A stretch of DNA of 64,000 bases from Sinotaia quadrata (GCA_028829895.1 CM054182.1:14900001-14964000), one strand, 5' to 3'. Shown: positions 34,252-47,640, counted from the first letter of the stretch. The notes: generated by a model not told the origin, from the letters alone. Translations and numbers: made by a program.

Positions 34252-35475
34252 GTTTTAAAATTTGATAAAGGGTCAGTAAATTAATACATATCAACCAATG
34301 CAACAAGGAAATTAAAAATGCTATTTAAAACAAAAAGAACTACAAGAGTCTTAAGAAGCTACAAAACAACATAGTCTTGAAAAAGACTTACTATATCGAC
34401 AAATAGTCACTGGCTACGTACCGGGATTCGCACAATTTTCACAGAGATATTACTGTCTACGGGAAACAAAAGAAAAACATTTCTAAGAAGTACTTGAAAA
34501 AACAACAACATAAAATGATAGAGACTGAGAACCAGTGCTACACACAAGAAAGAAAGTGGTAAACTGAGGTACATACGGTAGATAGAGCACAATGTTCAAT
34601 GAAATATCACAACCTGCACACGGGAATCCATTTCAAACAGTAGTCCAAAACACCGTATGCAATAACTTAGCATTTCCAAGATGTGTATAGTCATATTATC
34701 ATTTACTGGTGTATGACAATTCCGATTCTATTTCACGTGTGCCTGTGTGTATGTGTATGTGTGTGTGTCTGTGTGTGCGTGCGTGTATATCTGTGTGCAC
34801 TAGGCGTCCAGTGTGTATTTACTAATATGATGACGTTTTTTCTCCTTTTTAACTTTGAATTACGTCATCATATGTCGCATTTTTTTAGCAATGTAACACG
34901 TAATCGTCGGCATAACTCTCTCTCCGTACAACAGTGTCGTGCTTAAGTCCATGGCTTTAGATCATGTAAACTTTATTTTTACAATGACTGTTGAAATAGA
35001 AAGTTGAAAAATCTGACACATTTCAAGAGCTAAGTGTTTAAACGCATAATACTTATCATTGCAGAAAAATTTCACAATAAATTGCTTTCCAAGCAATACG
35101 AACATAAAAAGAATATATTTTTGTCAGCATTAACACTGCAAATTGGGCTGCCGACATTTTAATTAGCCTTTCGATTGTCAAACGAATAAGGTAGTAGGCA
35201 TTTGCATACCTAAAAATACCATCTTTATTACGAACATTGTTAAATTAGTCAGTAGTCTGGAAGGATACATTTTTATTTGGACTTTCCTGTAAATCACTGG
35301 GATGAATGAATGCCTACAGATCATAAAATGATAAAATAAATATAATAAATAAATATAAATAAAATAATAAACCCTAAAGCACATAATATGTATCCTCGAT
35401 TGAAGATTCAGCTACACATGCATGTAAAGGTTTATCTGGGCATAAACAAGTAGCTATATATGTATAGATGTGTGT
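34252..35475. other. AT-rich sequence, no gene seen
   Basis: Contains a short imperfect GT tract (about 34739-34796) and AAAT/AATA-rich sequence (about 35325-35370). Open frames are short and unconvincing. Confidence 0.55.
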
Positions 35476-35482
35476 GTCTGTA

Positions 35483-35497
35483 AAACCAAGATTGTGT

Positions 35498-35538
<41 letters not shown>

Positions 35539-35575
35539 TGTGTGTGTGTGTGTGCGTGTGTGTGTGTGTTTGTAT
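35483..35575. repeat. GT microsatellite
   Basis: Imperfect (GT)n followed by a purine run AAAAAAGAGAGAG. It gives CA-type spurious open frames on the minus strand. Confidence 0.97.
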
Positions 35576-35980
35576 GTAAAAAAAAGAGAGAGAAGACCTA
35601 ACTGTGTATATAAAGATTTCACAGCTTTATTGTGAAAGTGTGTGTGCATATGCACAGCATGACCAAAAATGTATGCATAAAGATCTAACAATATATATGT
35701 GTCTTAAGATAATATATATACGAATATATGTAAGTATTGTATGAGTGCGTATGCCAGTGCATGTTTGTAACAACGCAGGATAATGTAAGCCAACAAAGGA
35801 AAGAAACAGATCATGAAATAAATTCAAAGCTCCTTAACACAATGTACCTAGGTCTTTGTCTTTATCCGTTTGAAAATAAAAGGCATTGGAACTAGTGCAC
35901 CCCTGAATTTGTGCATGTAATTTTTAAAAGACAATGTCCAACTAAATTTGGATTGCTTTTCAAGTAATTTATTTGAATAC

Positions 35981-37638
35981 TGTGGCCGAGAAAATTTACC
36001 TATCCTTATTTCTAAATGTAATTGTTATATAAATTGTCAAAGCGACCCGACCTTGGACACTCAATATGATGGCATTTTTTGGTTACGTGTCAGAGTTGGA
36101 GTAAACAATATAGTACGCTAGAAAAGTGCTGACTCAATCCAAACCAGTTCCAACTGGATGAGTAGTTTTTCTGACAGGTCTCATACTTGTTCATGACAAA
36201 TTCATCCAATGGGGATGAACTGAAATTGAAGAAGTACCCTTTTTTAATCACTTGAAATCTGAACATAACTCGAGCCTGGTCATAAAGGCGATCATTAGCT
36301 TATGGTAAGTTAAGTGACTGATAAAGTTAGAATGGACTTAGAATATTTCGAATATGTCTGCTATTGATCTATGATTTGAATTAGAGAATGCTTATGTAAT
36401 TGAACCATTATTTCTATGTTCACTAATTTGATTACATGTACATTGTACATGCGATTTTGATCAATGCTATATTTATTATGCTGTGTGTGTTTCGGATTAA
36501 CGAAATTGTTGCAGGATTTTAAGTTGAGAACGTTTGTAAGAGAGAAAGGATTTTAGAAATGAATATGCTTGAAATTTAGTGTTGCCTTAATTTAACTTTT
36601 GCAGAGAAGAGGAGAAAACCTTTCTTCCTTTTGTTTCAGGCAACAGTGCTACTGTACTCTGCTAGATTACGTTGGTGTGAGATTCCAGCATTATCATCAA
36701 ACTTAACAGCAGACGTTGCTGTAAGTTGATTCCTGTGAATTCCGTTCGAGAGGCAATACTGAGGAGATTTGTGGCCTGTGTTTGGTGTTGAGAATTCACA
36801 AATATTATTTTGAACATTCCTCGTAGTGTGCTTGAATGGTGCACACAGAAATACGAGAACATTCCTCCTGATGTGCTTGATAGCGCATGTGAAATTCTAA
36901 ATGATTCTTCATGGTATGCTTTGTGAGTGCATTGAAGATTCTGGAACAGTTGGGTAACATGCCTAGGAGGGGCATGTGGGAATGTTGCCTGAATAAGAAA
37001 GATAGTGACTTGTTGCAAACCCCATGATTGTGAACACGTGCTGCCATTTTTGAAAAGGTTATGTACATTGACTTAATTATTTCCCCTTAACTCCACTCTC
37101 ATACTGTGATGAATGCTATCTATGAACTTGAATATATATGTATGTTAATGTGACTGCTTATGTCTATGCTAGGATAAAATGAATGATTGTCCAGCATTAA
37201 TTTAATATTTTTGTGGAGTGATGTCAGTGTCAATGCTCTTTTGATTACATTCAATTGTTGTATATTTGATTGTTGATTTAATACCTTTATTGTTAAATTT
37301 ATCGACCCTCTTATACATATTGATAGCCATGTGTTGGAGAGATAGTAGGTGGATTGGGGCTCATTAAATATAGATTAAAGACGGGTTTTCTTCTATTTCA
37401 TAAGACGGTTTTCATTTAGGGAAATATTGTGTGATAGTAAATGTTTGTCTTTAATTTTGTGGAAAAGAGAAAACGTTTACAGCGCCCGGATATCCGCCAA
37501 GTGAGAGAGCTGAGTGGTGTCTTCTGGAGAATTATTAATAACAGAAATTAAGGTTCTCATCACTTGTAATTAATTATGGATGATTAATTAATATTATTAA
37601 TAATCATAACCATTAACTAGGGTGGCGTAGGTGTCATA
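35981..37638 (+). mobile_element. Solo-LTR-like element, copy D (subfamily 1), complete
   Basis: A 1658-bp copy starting TGTGGCCGAG and ending GGTGTCATA (the consensus end is TCACA). The 5 bases before it (35976-35980, AATAC) are repeated directly after it (37639-37643, AATAC), a 5-bp target site duplication. The TG start and 5-bp duplication are as expected for an LTR retrotransposon; no internal region or second LTR is present, so it fits a solo LTR. Its middle holds a short degenerate internal repeat (about 36805-36980) of CACTC-, ACATTCCTC- and GTGCTTGA-type words. Its antisense open frames are not conserved in reading frame. Confidence 0.85.
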
Positions 37639-37639
37639 A

Positions 37640-38205
37640 ATACATTCTTAATCAGGTATCTATTTGTAGTGGACAATGCACCCACTAAATATGTGAGAGG
37701 AAATGAGAAAGAGAGTGAATTGAACTGAAACTGAACTAAACTGAAAACTGTTATTGTCATAGTTTATGAATCTGAACAAGGAAATTGAACACACAACAGC
37801 TGATTGTAAATATTGGCAAAATGACTCAAATAAGAACGGCAAATACGAGAGGTCACTAGAAGCAAAATAGTAAGTAAAGAATAGAACAACTGTTAATATT
37901 AACAATAGGCACAATAAGAAAAACTCAGTGCTGACAAACAAATAGCAAATTACTGAAAGATACATTTTTAAAAAGTGTGATAACAAAAACAAATTCAATA
38001 GGAGCCACTTGCTATATTTTAATTCAAGCATTCCACGCTAATAAAAATTAACACACTGCTACACTATGTCTATTAAACATCCAGAAGTGAATCTATTAGC
38101 TTTAATTGGTTTGTAACACATACGCACAGACAAACATATTTAGTGCGAAATAGTCGTTGTGTTTTGAGAAATAATCTGTTTCATAATTATTTATTCGAAA
38201 GAAAA
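37640..38205. other. AT-rich sequence, no gene seen
   Basis: A 123-codon minus-strand open frame is present but is Phe/Leu/Ser-rich, as expected from AT-rich sequence read in reverse. Confidence 0.55.
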
Positions 38206-38209
38206 ATAT

Positions 38210-39470
38210 TCAGCCAATATCTGTACAGTATGCATGGCGTTCAGCCAGTATCTGTACATTATGTTCGGCGTTCAGCCAGCATTTATACATTATGCATGGC
38301 GTTCATCCAGCATCTATACATTATGTATGACGTTGAGTAAGTACCTATACATTATCCATGGCATTGAGCCAATATCTGTACATTATGCATGGTGTTCAGC
38401 CAGTATCTATACATTATACAAGGTGTTCAGCAAATATCTATATATTTTGCATGGAGTTCAACCAATATCTATGCATTATGCATGGTGTTCAAGCAGTATC
38501 TACATATTATGCAAGGTGTTCAGCAAATATCTGTATACTTTGCATGGTATTCATCCAGTATCCATACATTATGCATGGCGTTCAGCCAATATCTGTATGT
38601 ATAGTTTGTGTTAAACCAATATCTGTACAGTATGTATGGTTTTCAGCCAGTATCTATACATTATACAAGGTGTTCAGCAAATATCTATATATTTTGTATG
38701 GTGTTCAGCCAGTATCCATACATTATGCATGGTGTTCAGCCAGTATCTGCAGAGTATGCATGGTGTTCAGCAAATATCAATATATATTTTGCATGGTATT
38801 CAGCCAATATCTATACATAATGCATGGTGTTGAGCTAGTATCTATACTTTAAGAACGGTGTTGAGCCTACTATACCTGTATATTATGCACGGTGTTGCTA
38901 GTATCAGTGCATTATGCGAGATAATATCTAATCATTGTGTATACTTTTGAGCCAGTATATATACATTAATCATGGTGCTCAGCCAGTATCAGTGCAGTAT
39001 GCATGTAAGCTAGTACCTAATCATTATGTGTGGTGTTTATATACAGTATCAGTACACTATGCACCCCACATTATGCAAATAGTTGGAACAGTATCAACAC
39101 ATTATGCATAAAGTTGAGTCAGTATTTAAACATTATGGATAGTTTTAAAATACTATGCATTATGCATCTATGTAAACTAGTACTATATATTATGCATGGC
39201 ACTGAGCCAGTATCTAAACCATACACATAGCATTAGTTAATATCTAAACCATACACATAGCATTTAGTCAGTATCTAAACCATACACATAGCATTCAGTC
39301 AGTATCTAAACCATACACATAGCATTCAGTCAGTATCTAAACCATACACATAGCATTCAGTCAGTATCTAAACCATACACATAGCATTAGTCAATTAAAC
39401 CATACACATAGCATTCAGTCAGTATCCATACACTACCTATAACGTTGAGCCAGTATCAGTACATTATTCG
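38210..39470. repeat. 31-bp minisatellite, first block
   Basis: About 38 copies carry GGTGTTCAGCCAGTATCTAT and ACATTATGCAT. Toward the right end the unit becomes AGTATCTAAACCATACACAT plus AGCATTCAGTC, nearly identical over about six copies (39225-39420). Because 31 is not a multiple of three, all three plus frames stay partly open, giving overlapping open frames with the same shifted peptide repeat; these are not genes. Confidence 0.94.
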
Positions 39471-39474
39471 TAGT

Positions 39475-39660
39475 GTTCAGCATGGATCTAAGCATATGAG
39501 CCAGCAATGGTACAATAAAACATCTTTGAGCCAGTAACAGTACAAAAACATCGTTGAGCCAATAACGGTACACTAAAACATCGTTGAGCCAGCAGCAGTA
39601 CACTAAAACAACGCTGAGCCAATATATGTTGCATATAGTTCTATCAGCAAAGCGCTAGGC
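39475..39660. repeat. About 31-bp degenerate repeat, middle block
   Basis: Five to six copies share GTACACTAAAACATCGTTGA and GCCAGTAAC, which look like diverged members of the preceding 31-bp family. Confidence 0.8.
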
Positions 39661-39699
39661 CCGTATCAAAGCGGTAAGACGTAATCAGTCATTAAGCAT

Positions 39700-40115
39700 A
39701 GCGAACTGTGCACAACGTTGAACCAGTATCAGTACACACTGCATGACTGTGAACTAGTATCAGTACACACTGCATGACGGTGAATTAGTATCAGTACACA
39801 CTGCATGACGGTGAACTAGTATCAGTACACATTGCGGATGACGTTGAACTAGTATCAGTACACACTGCATGACGGTGAACTAATATCAGTACACACTGCA
39901 TGACGGTGAACTAGTATCAGTACACACTGCATGACTTTGAATTAGTATCAGTACACACTGTGCATGACTTTGAACTAGTATCAGTACACACTGCATGACT
40001 TTGAATTAGTATCAGTACACACTGTGCATGACTTTGAACTAGTATCAGTACACACAGTACACACTGTGCATGACTATGAACTAGTATCAGTACACACTGT
40101 GTACCATTTGTGAAC
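39700..40115. repeat. 31-bp minisatellite, last block
   Basis: About 13 copies carry GAACTAGTATCAGTACACAC and TGCATGACGGT. It shares GTATC and unit length with the two blocks to its left. Confidence 0.94.
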
Positions 40116-40512
40116 TAGAATGAAGCCGTGTCGCCAATGTACTTTAGAAGAGAGATATGCGCGTGGTTTCAGTGAAATAATTTCTTAGAGCAATCGCCGG
40201 AAAGTGTTTCCTGACGTCTATACGGACGCACTGAAGTATACTATTACCAGCACACACTGAAATGCATTCAGACGGAACGGAATGTGAGCGAGTGGCTGAA
40301 GCATGCTGGTGGTGGTGGTGGGTTGATTGGGGTATAACATCATGTCGAACGGGATTCTTAAAATGGGTAGTCTCTTTATACTGCGGAGTTAGTCAGCATT
40401 TTATGTCAGTTTCTAGTATACAACGCTCGTCACTGTCATTTTATTCAAGGGGCATAATCTACCTGTATTCAAAGCACTCGAGGTGTAAGTATTGAATTAC
40501 TAATCGTGCACG
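40116..40512. other. Unique sequence, no gene supported
   Basis: Includes a GGTGGTGGTGGTGG run near 40310 inside a 77-codon open frame that I cannot assign to a family. Confidence 0.5.
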
Positions 40513-40514
40513 GT

Positions 40515-41065
40515 ATCTACGATACCAAATTTATCAGGTTTATTTACATAACCTACAAAGTGTATCAGGTTTATTTTCTTAACCTTCACTAAGCTTTCAC
40601 GTGTTTATTTACATAACCTACAAGTTTTTGTTATGTTTATTTACATAACACACATCAAGGTTTATATATTTATTTACATAACACACATTAAGGTTTATAT
40701 GTTTATTTACATAACCTACAAGTTTTTGTTATGTTTATTTACAAAACACACATCAAGGTTTATATGTTTATTTACATAACACACATCAAGGTTTATATGT
40801 TTATTTACATAACCTACAAGTTTTTGTTATGTTTATTTACATAACACACATCAAGGTTTATATGTTTATTTACATAACACGCATCAAGGTTTATATGTTT
40901 ATTTACATAACTTACAAGTTTTATCATGTTCATTTACACAAAAGGTTTCTCATGTTTATTTTAAAAAACAAGATTTACCGTGTTTTTTTGCATAACATAC
41001 AGCAAGCTTTATCGTGTTTATTTATTTAACCTACATCCAGGTTTAGCGTGTTTATTTACAAAACC
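40515..41065. repeat. 33-bp minisatellite
   Basis: About 16 copies carry GTTTATTTACATAACACACA and TCAAGGTTTATAT, with variants CCTACAAGTTTTTGTTAT. Confidence 0.93.
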
Positions 41066-41565
41066 ATAAAACCGAACATGTCAAATCCGTTTGGTTGCGC
41101 CAAATCCACACTGATTTGCACTCTGAATCCATAAATCCGCGCTTTATTCCAAATCTATGAACAGATCATTCTCTAATGGCCTCTCCAAAGACCTCCTGTC
41201 TAGGATTTGCCAAATTAACTTTTCATGTTACAAGAGGAAATATACAGCTGCCAGTGTTAAACATCAACTAAATTATCTCCCCATTCATACTAAAGGACAT
41301 GAATAATACCAAGAGCAATAACCACAACATTCGACTTTGACGCGAGAAATGAAACTAACGATTCAAATTCTTGTTGTGCTGTTATTAAATGGAAGAGTGA
41401 AGGGTGACGAGAAACAATTTTATTCAGCAACGATTCGCTTCAATGAAAATGACGCAAAAATAAATATATTATTAGAATAAAAAGAAAACGCGCTGTCAGG
41501 CTTATCGCAAAAGACAGCGAGAAAGGAAGCTAAAGAAGTGTAGACATTTGATGTAAAAATGCAGT
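41066..41565. other. Unique sequence, no gene seen
   Basis: No array or credible exon seen. Confidence 0.5.
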
Positions 41566-41569
41566 CTGG

Positions 41570-41955
41570 TCTATTATAAAGCACAATGAAGACACGTGTA
41601 AACTTAGATACTGTAAAGCACAATGAAGACACGTGTAAACTTAGGTACTGTAAAAAGACACTCTAACCAACTGTAAAGCACAAGGAAGACAGGCGTAAAG
41701 ACAGGTAACGAAAGAAGTGCAGATATACTGTAAAAATTCAGTCAGGCACAATGTCAAGCACAATGACAACAGATAACGAAAAATGTACAGATGTACTGTA
41801 AAAATTCAGTCAGGCCCACTATCAAGCACAATGACAACAGGCGTAAAGACAGGTAACGAAAAATGTATAGATATACTGTAAAAATTCAGTCAGGCCCAAT
41901 GTCAAGCACAATGAAGATAGGTGTAAAGACATGCAACGAAAGAGGTGTAGACATT
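41570..41955. repeat. About 75-80-bp degenerate repeat
   Basis: Five to six copies share AAGCACAATGAAGACA, GTGTAAAGACAGGTAACGAA and ATACTGTAAAAATTCAGTCA. Confidence 0.85.
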
Positions 41956-42026
41956 TGATATGCAATGAAGGTATGCGTGCCTGTGTGAGAAAGAGAAGAA
42001 AAAAGTAATATATATACAGAGAGAGA

Positions 42027-42430
42027 GAGACACGGTAAACAAAGCTAGAATGAAAGAACGTCATGTATACAGACACGGTAAACAAAGCTAGAATGAAAGG
42101 ACGTCATGTATACAGACACGGTAAACAAAGCTAGAATGAAAGGACGTCATGTATACAGACACGGTAAACAAAGCTAGAATGAAAGGACGTCATGTATACA
42201 GACACGGTAAACAAAGCTAGAATGAAAGGACGTCATGTATACAGACACGGTAAACAAAGCTAGAATGAAAGGACGTCATGTATACAGACACGGTAAACAA
42301 AGCTAGAATAAAAGGACGTCATGTATACAGACACGGTAAACAAAGCTAGAATGAAAGGACGTCATGTATACAGACACGGTAAACAAAGCTAGAATGAAAG
42401 GACGTCATGTATACAGACACAGTAAACAAG
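42027..42430. repeat. 43-bp minisatellite, nine near-identical copies
   Basis: Units carry AGACACGGTAAACAAAGCTA and GAAAGGACGTCATGTATAC; only one or two point changes are visible across nine copies. Each copy carries a GGACGTCAT core related to ATF/CREB sites. Confidence 0.96.
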
Positions 42431-42439
42431 GCAAACAGA

Positions 42440-42617
42440 AGCAATGAAAAACGTAGCACTATGATGTAAAGTAGACAGTATCGTGTACAAACGTAATGTA
42501 GACAGGAACTGTGCAATAATATTATTAGACAGTAAGATACTAAAACGTAATGTAGGCAGTCTGACATATAAACATAAAATCTACAGGTACAGTTAAAATA
42601 AAATATATACAGGTATG
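42440..42617. repeat. Degenerate 25-30-bp repeat left of LTR copy E
   Basis: Words such as CGTAATGTAGACAG and AAACGTAATGTAGGCAGT match the array on the right side of the element (44212-44445), so the LTR interrupts this array. Confidence 0.7.
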
Positions 42618-44211
42618 TGTGGCGGAGTAAATTTGCCTAACCCTATCTCTATACTTAATAATTATATCTATGTTACCAATGTTAACGTGACCCGACCTTG
42701 GCACTGATTATGATGATATTTTTGAAGTAAACAACTCAGGTGGACAATGTGCTAGACTTGCTGAGATAATCTAAACCAGTTTAGAGGAGTAGTTTTTATT
42801 ATCCAATGGTTAAGATTTAAAAGAATGAGACCAGACAATGGGCTGTGATCAAAGTTTACCTGTTGAAAAGAATTTATTTTCTAATCACTTTGAATCTGGT
42901 GTGACAGAGTCTGGTCGTGAAAGGCAGCCATTAGCTTAATGGTGAGTTAACTGACTGATTGAGAATGGACTTAGGAATATTTCGTGCATTTTGCTCTGGA
43001 TATATTATACTTGCATTTTACTTAGAGATGTATTATGTGAGTAGACTATTATTTCTACAGATTATGAACTATGATGTTCGTATGTAGTATGCTAAACATT
43101 TGACAGTGTTTCTAGTGAACACATTAATAAAATTATTATGTTGTATTTATTGTGCTGTATGCATGCACCATGCTAATAAATACTGTTACAGGAACTTTAA
43201 GTTGAGACTTGAATGTAAGAAAGAATGGAGTTAGAGATGAATAAATTTAGCATTTGTTCCCTGATTAAATTTTACAGGGAAGAAGCAGCCTTAGGTATTT
43301 TACTAGATCTCCTGGTTTACTGATTTATAAATCTGCTACGACCGTGGTAGATGTGAGAAGTCTCTACCTCCAGTGTGTAAGCGTAAGGATACACTGCACT
43401 CTGTTAATTGTACGATGGCAAGGAACACTCGACTACAACACGGAATTTCTGGTACAAGGAAATTACTGGAAATTGCTACATTGCTGTTCAGATTGAGGGA
43501 ACTAATACAGCAAAGATGCGCGCCCAGATTAGTCTTGAGAGAATAGCGGCTCGCCAGTGTTCTACAGCATGCAAGAGAAACACATGAAGAACTGACAATT
43601 CTATTGTGAACAATAAGCTTGTGACTTTGTGAAAGCACGTGAAAGACTATTGCGGCACTAAACAAAGTTATGTAAAACTATTCTCACTCATCTCCCTATA
43701 AATCATTTTCTGCTCTCTGATAAGAATTACAATGTGATTTATATTGACAATTATCTGTTGAATTATATGTTATGATATGAGACTGTATAAGCATTGAAAC
43801 TATTTGAACATTGTTCGTGGAAACATTAATGTCAAATAATCTTTTCACTGTGTTTGCTATACGTACATTTTATTGTTTATTTAACAAATTTATTGACCTT
43901 CTTACATATATGATGGAGATAGTGGGTGGATTGAGGCTCATTAAATATAAATTAAAAGCTGATTTATCTTCTCCTTTGTAAGACGTTTTACACCTATTGA
44001 AATATTGTGTGACAGTGAATGTTTGTCTTTAATGTTGTAGAAGAGAGAATACATTTATAGTGCCCGTATATCTGCCAAATGAGAGAGATGAGTGATGTCT
44101 TCTGGAGAATTATTAATAGCATAAATTATGATTCTCATCACTTGTAATTAGTTATGGATGATTAATAATAATAATAATCATAACCAATAACTAGTGTGGC
44201 GTTGTGTCACA
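42618..44211 (+). mobile_element. Solo-LTR-like element, copy E (subfamily 2), complete
   Basis: A 1594-bp copy starting TGTGGCGGAGTAAATTTGCC and ending GTTGTGTCACA. The five bases before it (42613-42617, GTATG) are repeated directly after it (44212-44216, GTATG). TG...CA ends plus a 5-bp target duplication are diagnostic of an LTR; lacking a partner LTR or internal gag-pol, it fits a solo LTR left by recombination. A GCTAATAAATACTGTTACAG block (AATAAA) may be its polyadenylation region. It is the best reference copy of the family in this window. Superfamily (Ty3/Gypsy, BEL/Pao or other) cannot be told without an internal region. Confidence 0.88.
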
Positions 44212-44445
44212 GTATGATATAATTTCGTAATAAAGACAGGTATGATGTGAAAACTTGCTTTATGTAAGTATAATGTGAAAGCGTAATGTAGACAGGTATG
44301 ATATGAAAACTTGATGTAGACAGGTATAATGTGAAAACGTGATATAGACAGGTATGATGTGAAACGTAATGTAAACAAGTATGATTTTAGAGCGTAATAT
44401 AGACAGGTTTGATGTGAAAGTATAATGTAGACAGGTAAGCTGCAT
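44212..44445. repeat. About 29-bp minisatellite right of LTR copy E
   Basis: About eight copies carry TAGACAGGTATGATGTGAAA and ACGTAATG. Confidence 0.9.
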
Positions 44446-45155
44446 TCAAAATTCTTTCTTAACGTCTATACGTGTGGCAAGCACTTGGCGCATGTTCCAC
44501 AAACCGCCAACAAAAATCTCTGGCATCGTCTGCCTGCTACCTGACATGGTCGCAATAACCTTTAAGTGAATGTAGGTCACACGTTATACAGCTTAGGTTC
44601 ACTGCATAGAAATGGTGACTTCTACAGAGACTGACTAGTCACTATGGGCGTTTCACGTACAGAGACGTTGGGATTATGTTTGACTGGATAACAGAATGGG
44701 CTGAGTATAAACATAGGATAGCGGGAAAAAGATTAAATATTGAATTTAATAAGTGAAGGATACAGTTTTAGATATATAAGCTATCGTATTAAGCTGAACT
44801 TCTACAGGAATCAGAAGTTTGTTGAAATCTCTGGCAATCTTGGCACAAATAAAAGCAAATAAAACAATCAAAGACTACTTGTCCAAAACAAAATCAAAAA
44901 GCCAATAAATGAAAAGGGTTCGATACATTTAAGTAAGGAACGAACATACAAACGCAACCAGCAATATAGAGCTCAAACAGCCGGACGGAATACGTTCAGA
45001 CAAACAATGGCAACTGAAAATATACGATAACGTCTTTAACAGTTAAACACTACAATTCTATATCTGTACATATATAGTGACAGATGATATATAAATAATT
45101 TCTTCCAATTCTCATAAAGAATGCCAGTAAATATAAGAGCAATAAAAACAAATAT
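44446..45155. other. Unique sequence, no gene seen
   Basis: Mixed composition; no array or splice-supported open frame seen. Confidence 0.5.
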
Positions 45156-45157
45156 AG

Positions 45158-45300
45158 CAATTTGCCGAAAATACCAATTACGTGGTAAATAAGCAGTCTA
45201 AATGTAAACCTACAGCAATTTGCCCAAAATACCAATTACGTGGTAAATAAGCAGTCTAAATGTAAACCTACAGCAATTTGCCTAAAATACCAGTTACTGA
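45158..45300. repeat. 59-bp direct repeat
   Basis: Two and a half near-identical copies carry AGCAATTTGCCCAAAATACC and AATTACGTGGTAAATAAGCA. Confidence 0.93.
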
Positions 45301-45324
45301 CACAATGGCAAAAGAAAATTGGCG

Positions 45325-45500
45325 TTAAAATGTTCAGTATGTCAAACATCATTGCCATACATTGGCAGATAAACATTAACTTGTTCAGTATGTCATACAT
45401 CATTGCCACACCTTAGCAAATAAACATTTACTTGTTCAGTATAAGTCGACATTAGTGCCACTGTGCGGCAAATAAACAGTAACTTGTTCAGTATGCCAAA
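45325..45500. repeat. About 55-60-bp degenerate repeat
   Basis: Four copies share ACTTGTTCAGTATGTCA, CATTGCCA and GGCAAATAAACA. Confidence 0.85.
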
Positions 45501-45855
45501 CATTATGGCAAATGGAAAACTCTTCCTCCCTATTAAAATATCTCTTTCACTTCCCTTTGCCTCTTCGACCATCACACCTGTTGATGTTAATAAAAGATCG
45601 CACCAAAAGAATGTTTATCGTTTTTATATTTTATTTTTAAAAGTATTAAAGCCAGCAGCACTTGGCAAAATGAAAACGTACACGGCGTGAGGACACGCGT
45701 GCAGCGCGTTCTAAAACAGAAAGAAAAGAAAAATGGTCGAGAGCAAAGATATGGAATAGGTGCGCGAGAAAAGTGGGATGAGAAAAATACGGGATCAAAG
45801 TGCTAACTAAATGAGACGAAAAACTGAGAGAGAAGAGTGTAACTGGAAAGGTAGT
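45501..45855. other. Unique sequence, no gene supported
   Basis: A 75-codon open frame is present without recognisable features. Confidence 0.5.
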
Positions 45856-45859
45856 GCAT

Positions 45860-46015
45860 TAACGCACAGTGTTTACAGAGACAACACACATCCAGACACA
45901 CGCACTCACGCATCCAGACACACGCACTCACACATCCAGACACACGCACTCACACATCCAGACACATACACAAGTAATCCAGATAAATGCACACAACTCA
46001 GACTTGAAGACACAT

Positions 46016-46077
<62 letters not shown>

Positions 46078-46185
46078 CCAGACACATACACAAACAATCC
46101 AGAGACATGCACACAACTCAGACTTGAAGACACATGCGCACACACACACACAATTCAGAGATATGCACACAACTCATTCTTGAAG

Positions 46186-46215
<30 letters not shown>
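45860..46215. repeat. CA-rich compound repeat
   Basis: Units with CATCCAGACACACGCACTCA and CACACAACTCAGACTTGAAG alternate with (CA)n tracts. It creates His/Thr-rich spurious open frames on both strands. Confidence 0.96.
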
Positions 46216-46216
<1 letters not shown>

Positions 46217-46309
46217 GTTTAGCGAAGAACACAACGTTAATTAGAAAAGTTTAAATAAAAGTAGCGTCTCACCAGTTCAGCAATGAACGTAACATTTAGA
46301 TGTAGTAAA

Positions 46310-46580
46310 CAAACATACTGTCAGTCAATCAGTCACTATATATGTAGGCTACTGACTATCAAACTATCTAGTCAGTCAAACTGTCAATGTGTCAATGTGG
46401 TCAGTAAAACTATTAATGTAGTAAGTCAAACTGTCATGTGGTCGGTAAAACTATGAATTTAGTCAGTCAAACTATCAATGTTGTCAGTCAAACTGTCACT
46501 ATTGTCGATCAAACTTTCAATGCAATCAGTCAAATAGATAATTCTATGTCCAATTATCAATGCTGCCAGTCAAACTGTCT
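46310..46580. repeat. About 22-bp degenerate repeat
   Basis: About 12 copies share GTCAGTCAAACTGTCAATG. Confidence 0.88.
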
Positions 46581-46985
46581 ATTAAACTCTAATCAAGACT
46601 GATGCCCTTCTTTTATGTTCATCAATAAAAGTTCTCGGCTTAGTTCAAACCGAACAAATAAACTAACTAATAATAATGTTCATTGTATAAGCAACTGTTA
46701 AATAAGAAGGCCAGTAAACTGACGAAACAGAAGAACAGCAAAGAAACAGCTTAATCTAATATTTATAAGCAACGATAATACTGTGTGACTTCGACGTAAT
46801 GCAGAGTTATTTCGCAAATGTGTGTTATGGGGAGGGGGGATTCTTATAGGAAAAAATCCAAGCAAAACTGCGTGTGCACATTTGTACATCTATGCATGCT
46901 CTACGACTTAATGTCATAACAGTTCCCCTCTTACCATCTATTTCGCCTGCTAGTAAACCCATCCCCCAAACACCATTCAACATCA
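46581..46985. other. Unique sequence, no gene seen
   Basis: No array, exon or repeat family recognised. Confidence 0.5.
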
Positions 46986-46989
46986 TTGC

Positions 46990-47205
46990 TAAGCTGTACC
47001 TTTTCCTAACGTGACGTCACATTTATATTTTGTGTTAAGGTGCATGTACTCCTCGCTTTAAGTTCAATTTACGCTTCTTGTGTCTCATGAACCATTCGTG
47101 AGTTCTTTTCCTAATGTGACGTCACATTTACATTTTGTGTTAAGTTGCATGTACTCCTCGCTTTAAGTTCAATTTACGCTTCTTATGTCTCAAGAACCAT
47201 TCTTT
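46990..47205. repeat. About 105-bp direct duplication with GTGACGTCAC sites
   Basis: Two copies contain GTGACGTCACATTTA, GCATGTACTCCTCGCTTTAA and TCAATTTACGCTTCTT. Each carries a perfect palindromic GTGACGTCAC (47011-47020 and 47116-47125). Confidence 0.93.
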
Positions 47206-47640
47206 AGTTCCATTAATATCTGTCTTCAATTCAATGTTCACTTCTTTAGTTCCATTTACACACTTTATGTTCAATTAATATCTGTCTTCAATTCAATGTT
47301 CACTTCTTTAGTTCCATTTACACACTTTATGTTCCATTAATATCTGTCTTCAATTCAATGTTCACTTCTTTAGTTCCATTTACACATTTTATGTTCCATT
47401 TTATACCCTGTCATGTTCCATTTATACCCTATCTTATGTTCCATTTATATCTGTCTTCAATTCAATGTTCACTTCTTTAGTTCCATTTACACATTTTATG
47501 TTCCATTTATACCCTGTCTTGTGTTCCATTTATACCCTGTCTTGTGTTCCATTTATATCATCTTGTGTTCCATTTATATCCTTTCTTGTGCTCCATTTAG
47601 TCCCTATCTTATGTTCCATTTATACCTTGTCTAAGCTCCA
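47206..47640. repeat. About 62-bp minisatellite with shorter subunits
   Basis: Four copies carry ATATCTGTCTTCAATTCAAT and CACTTCTTTAGTTCCATTTA, followed by about eight subunits of the type TTCCATTTATACCCTGTCTT. Confidence 0.92.

Noticed and set aside
38143..38852. Overlapping open frames with MHGVQPVS-like repeats in all three plus frames
   Set aside because: A 31-bp array shifts frame at every unit, so the same peptide appears in each frame; this indicates absence of coding constraint.
40262..40495. 77-codon open frame with a Trp run
   Set aside because: The Trp run is a GGT/GTG microsatellite; nothing else is recognisable.
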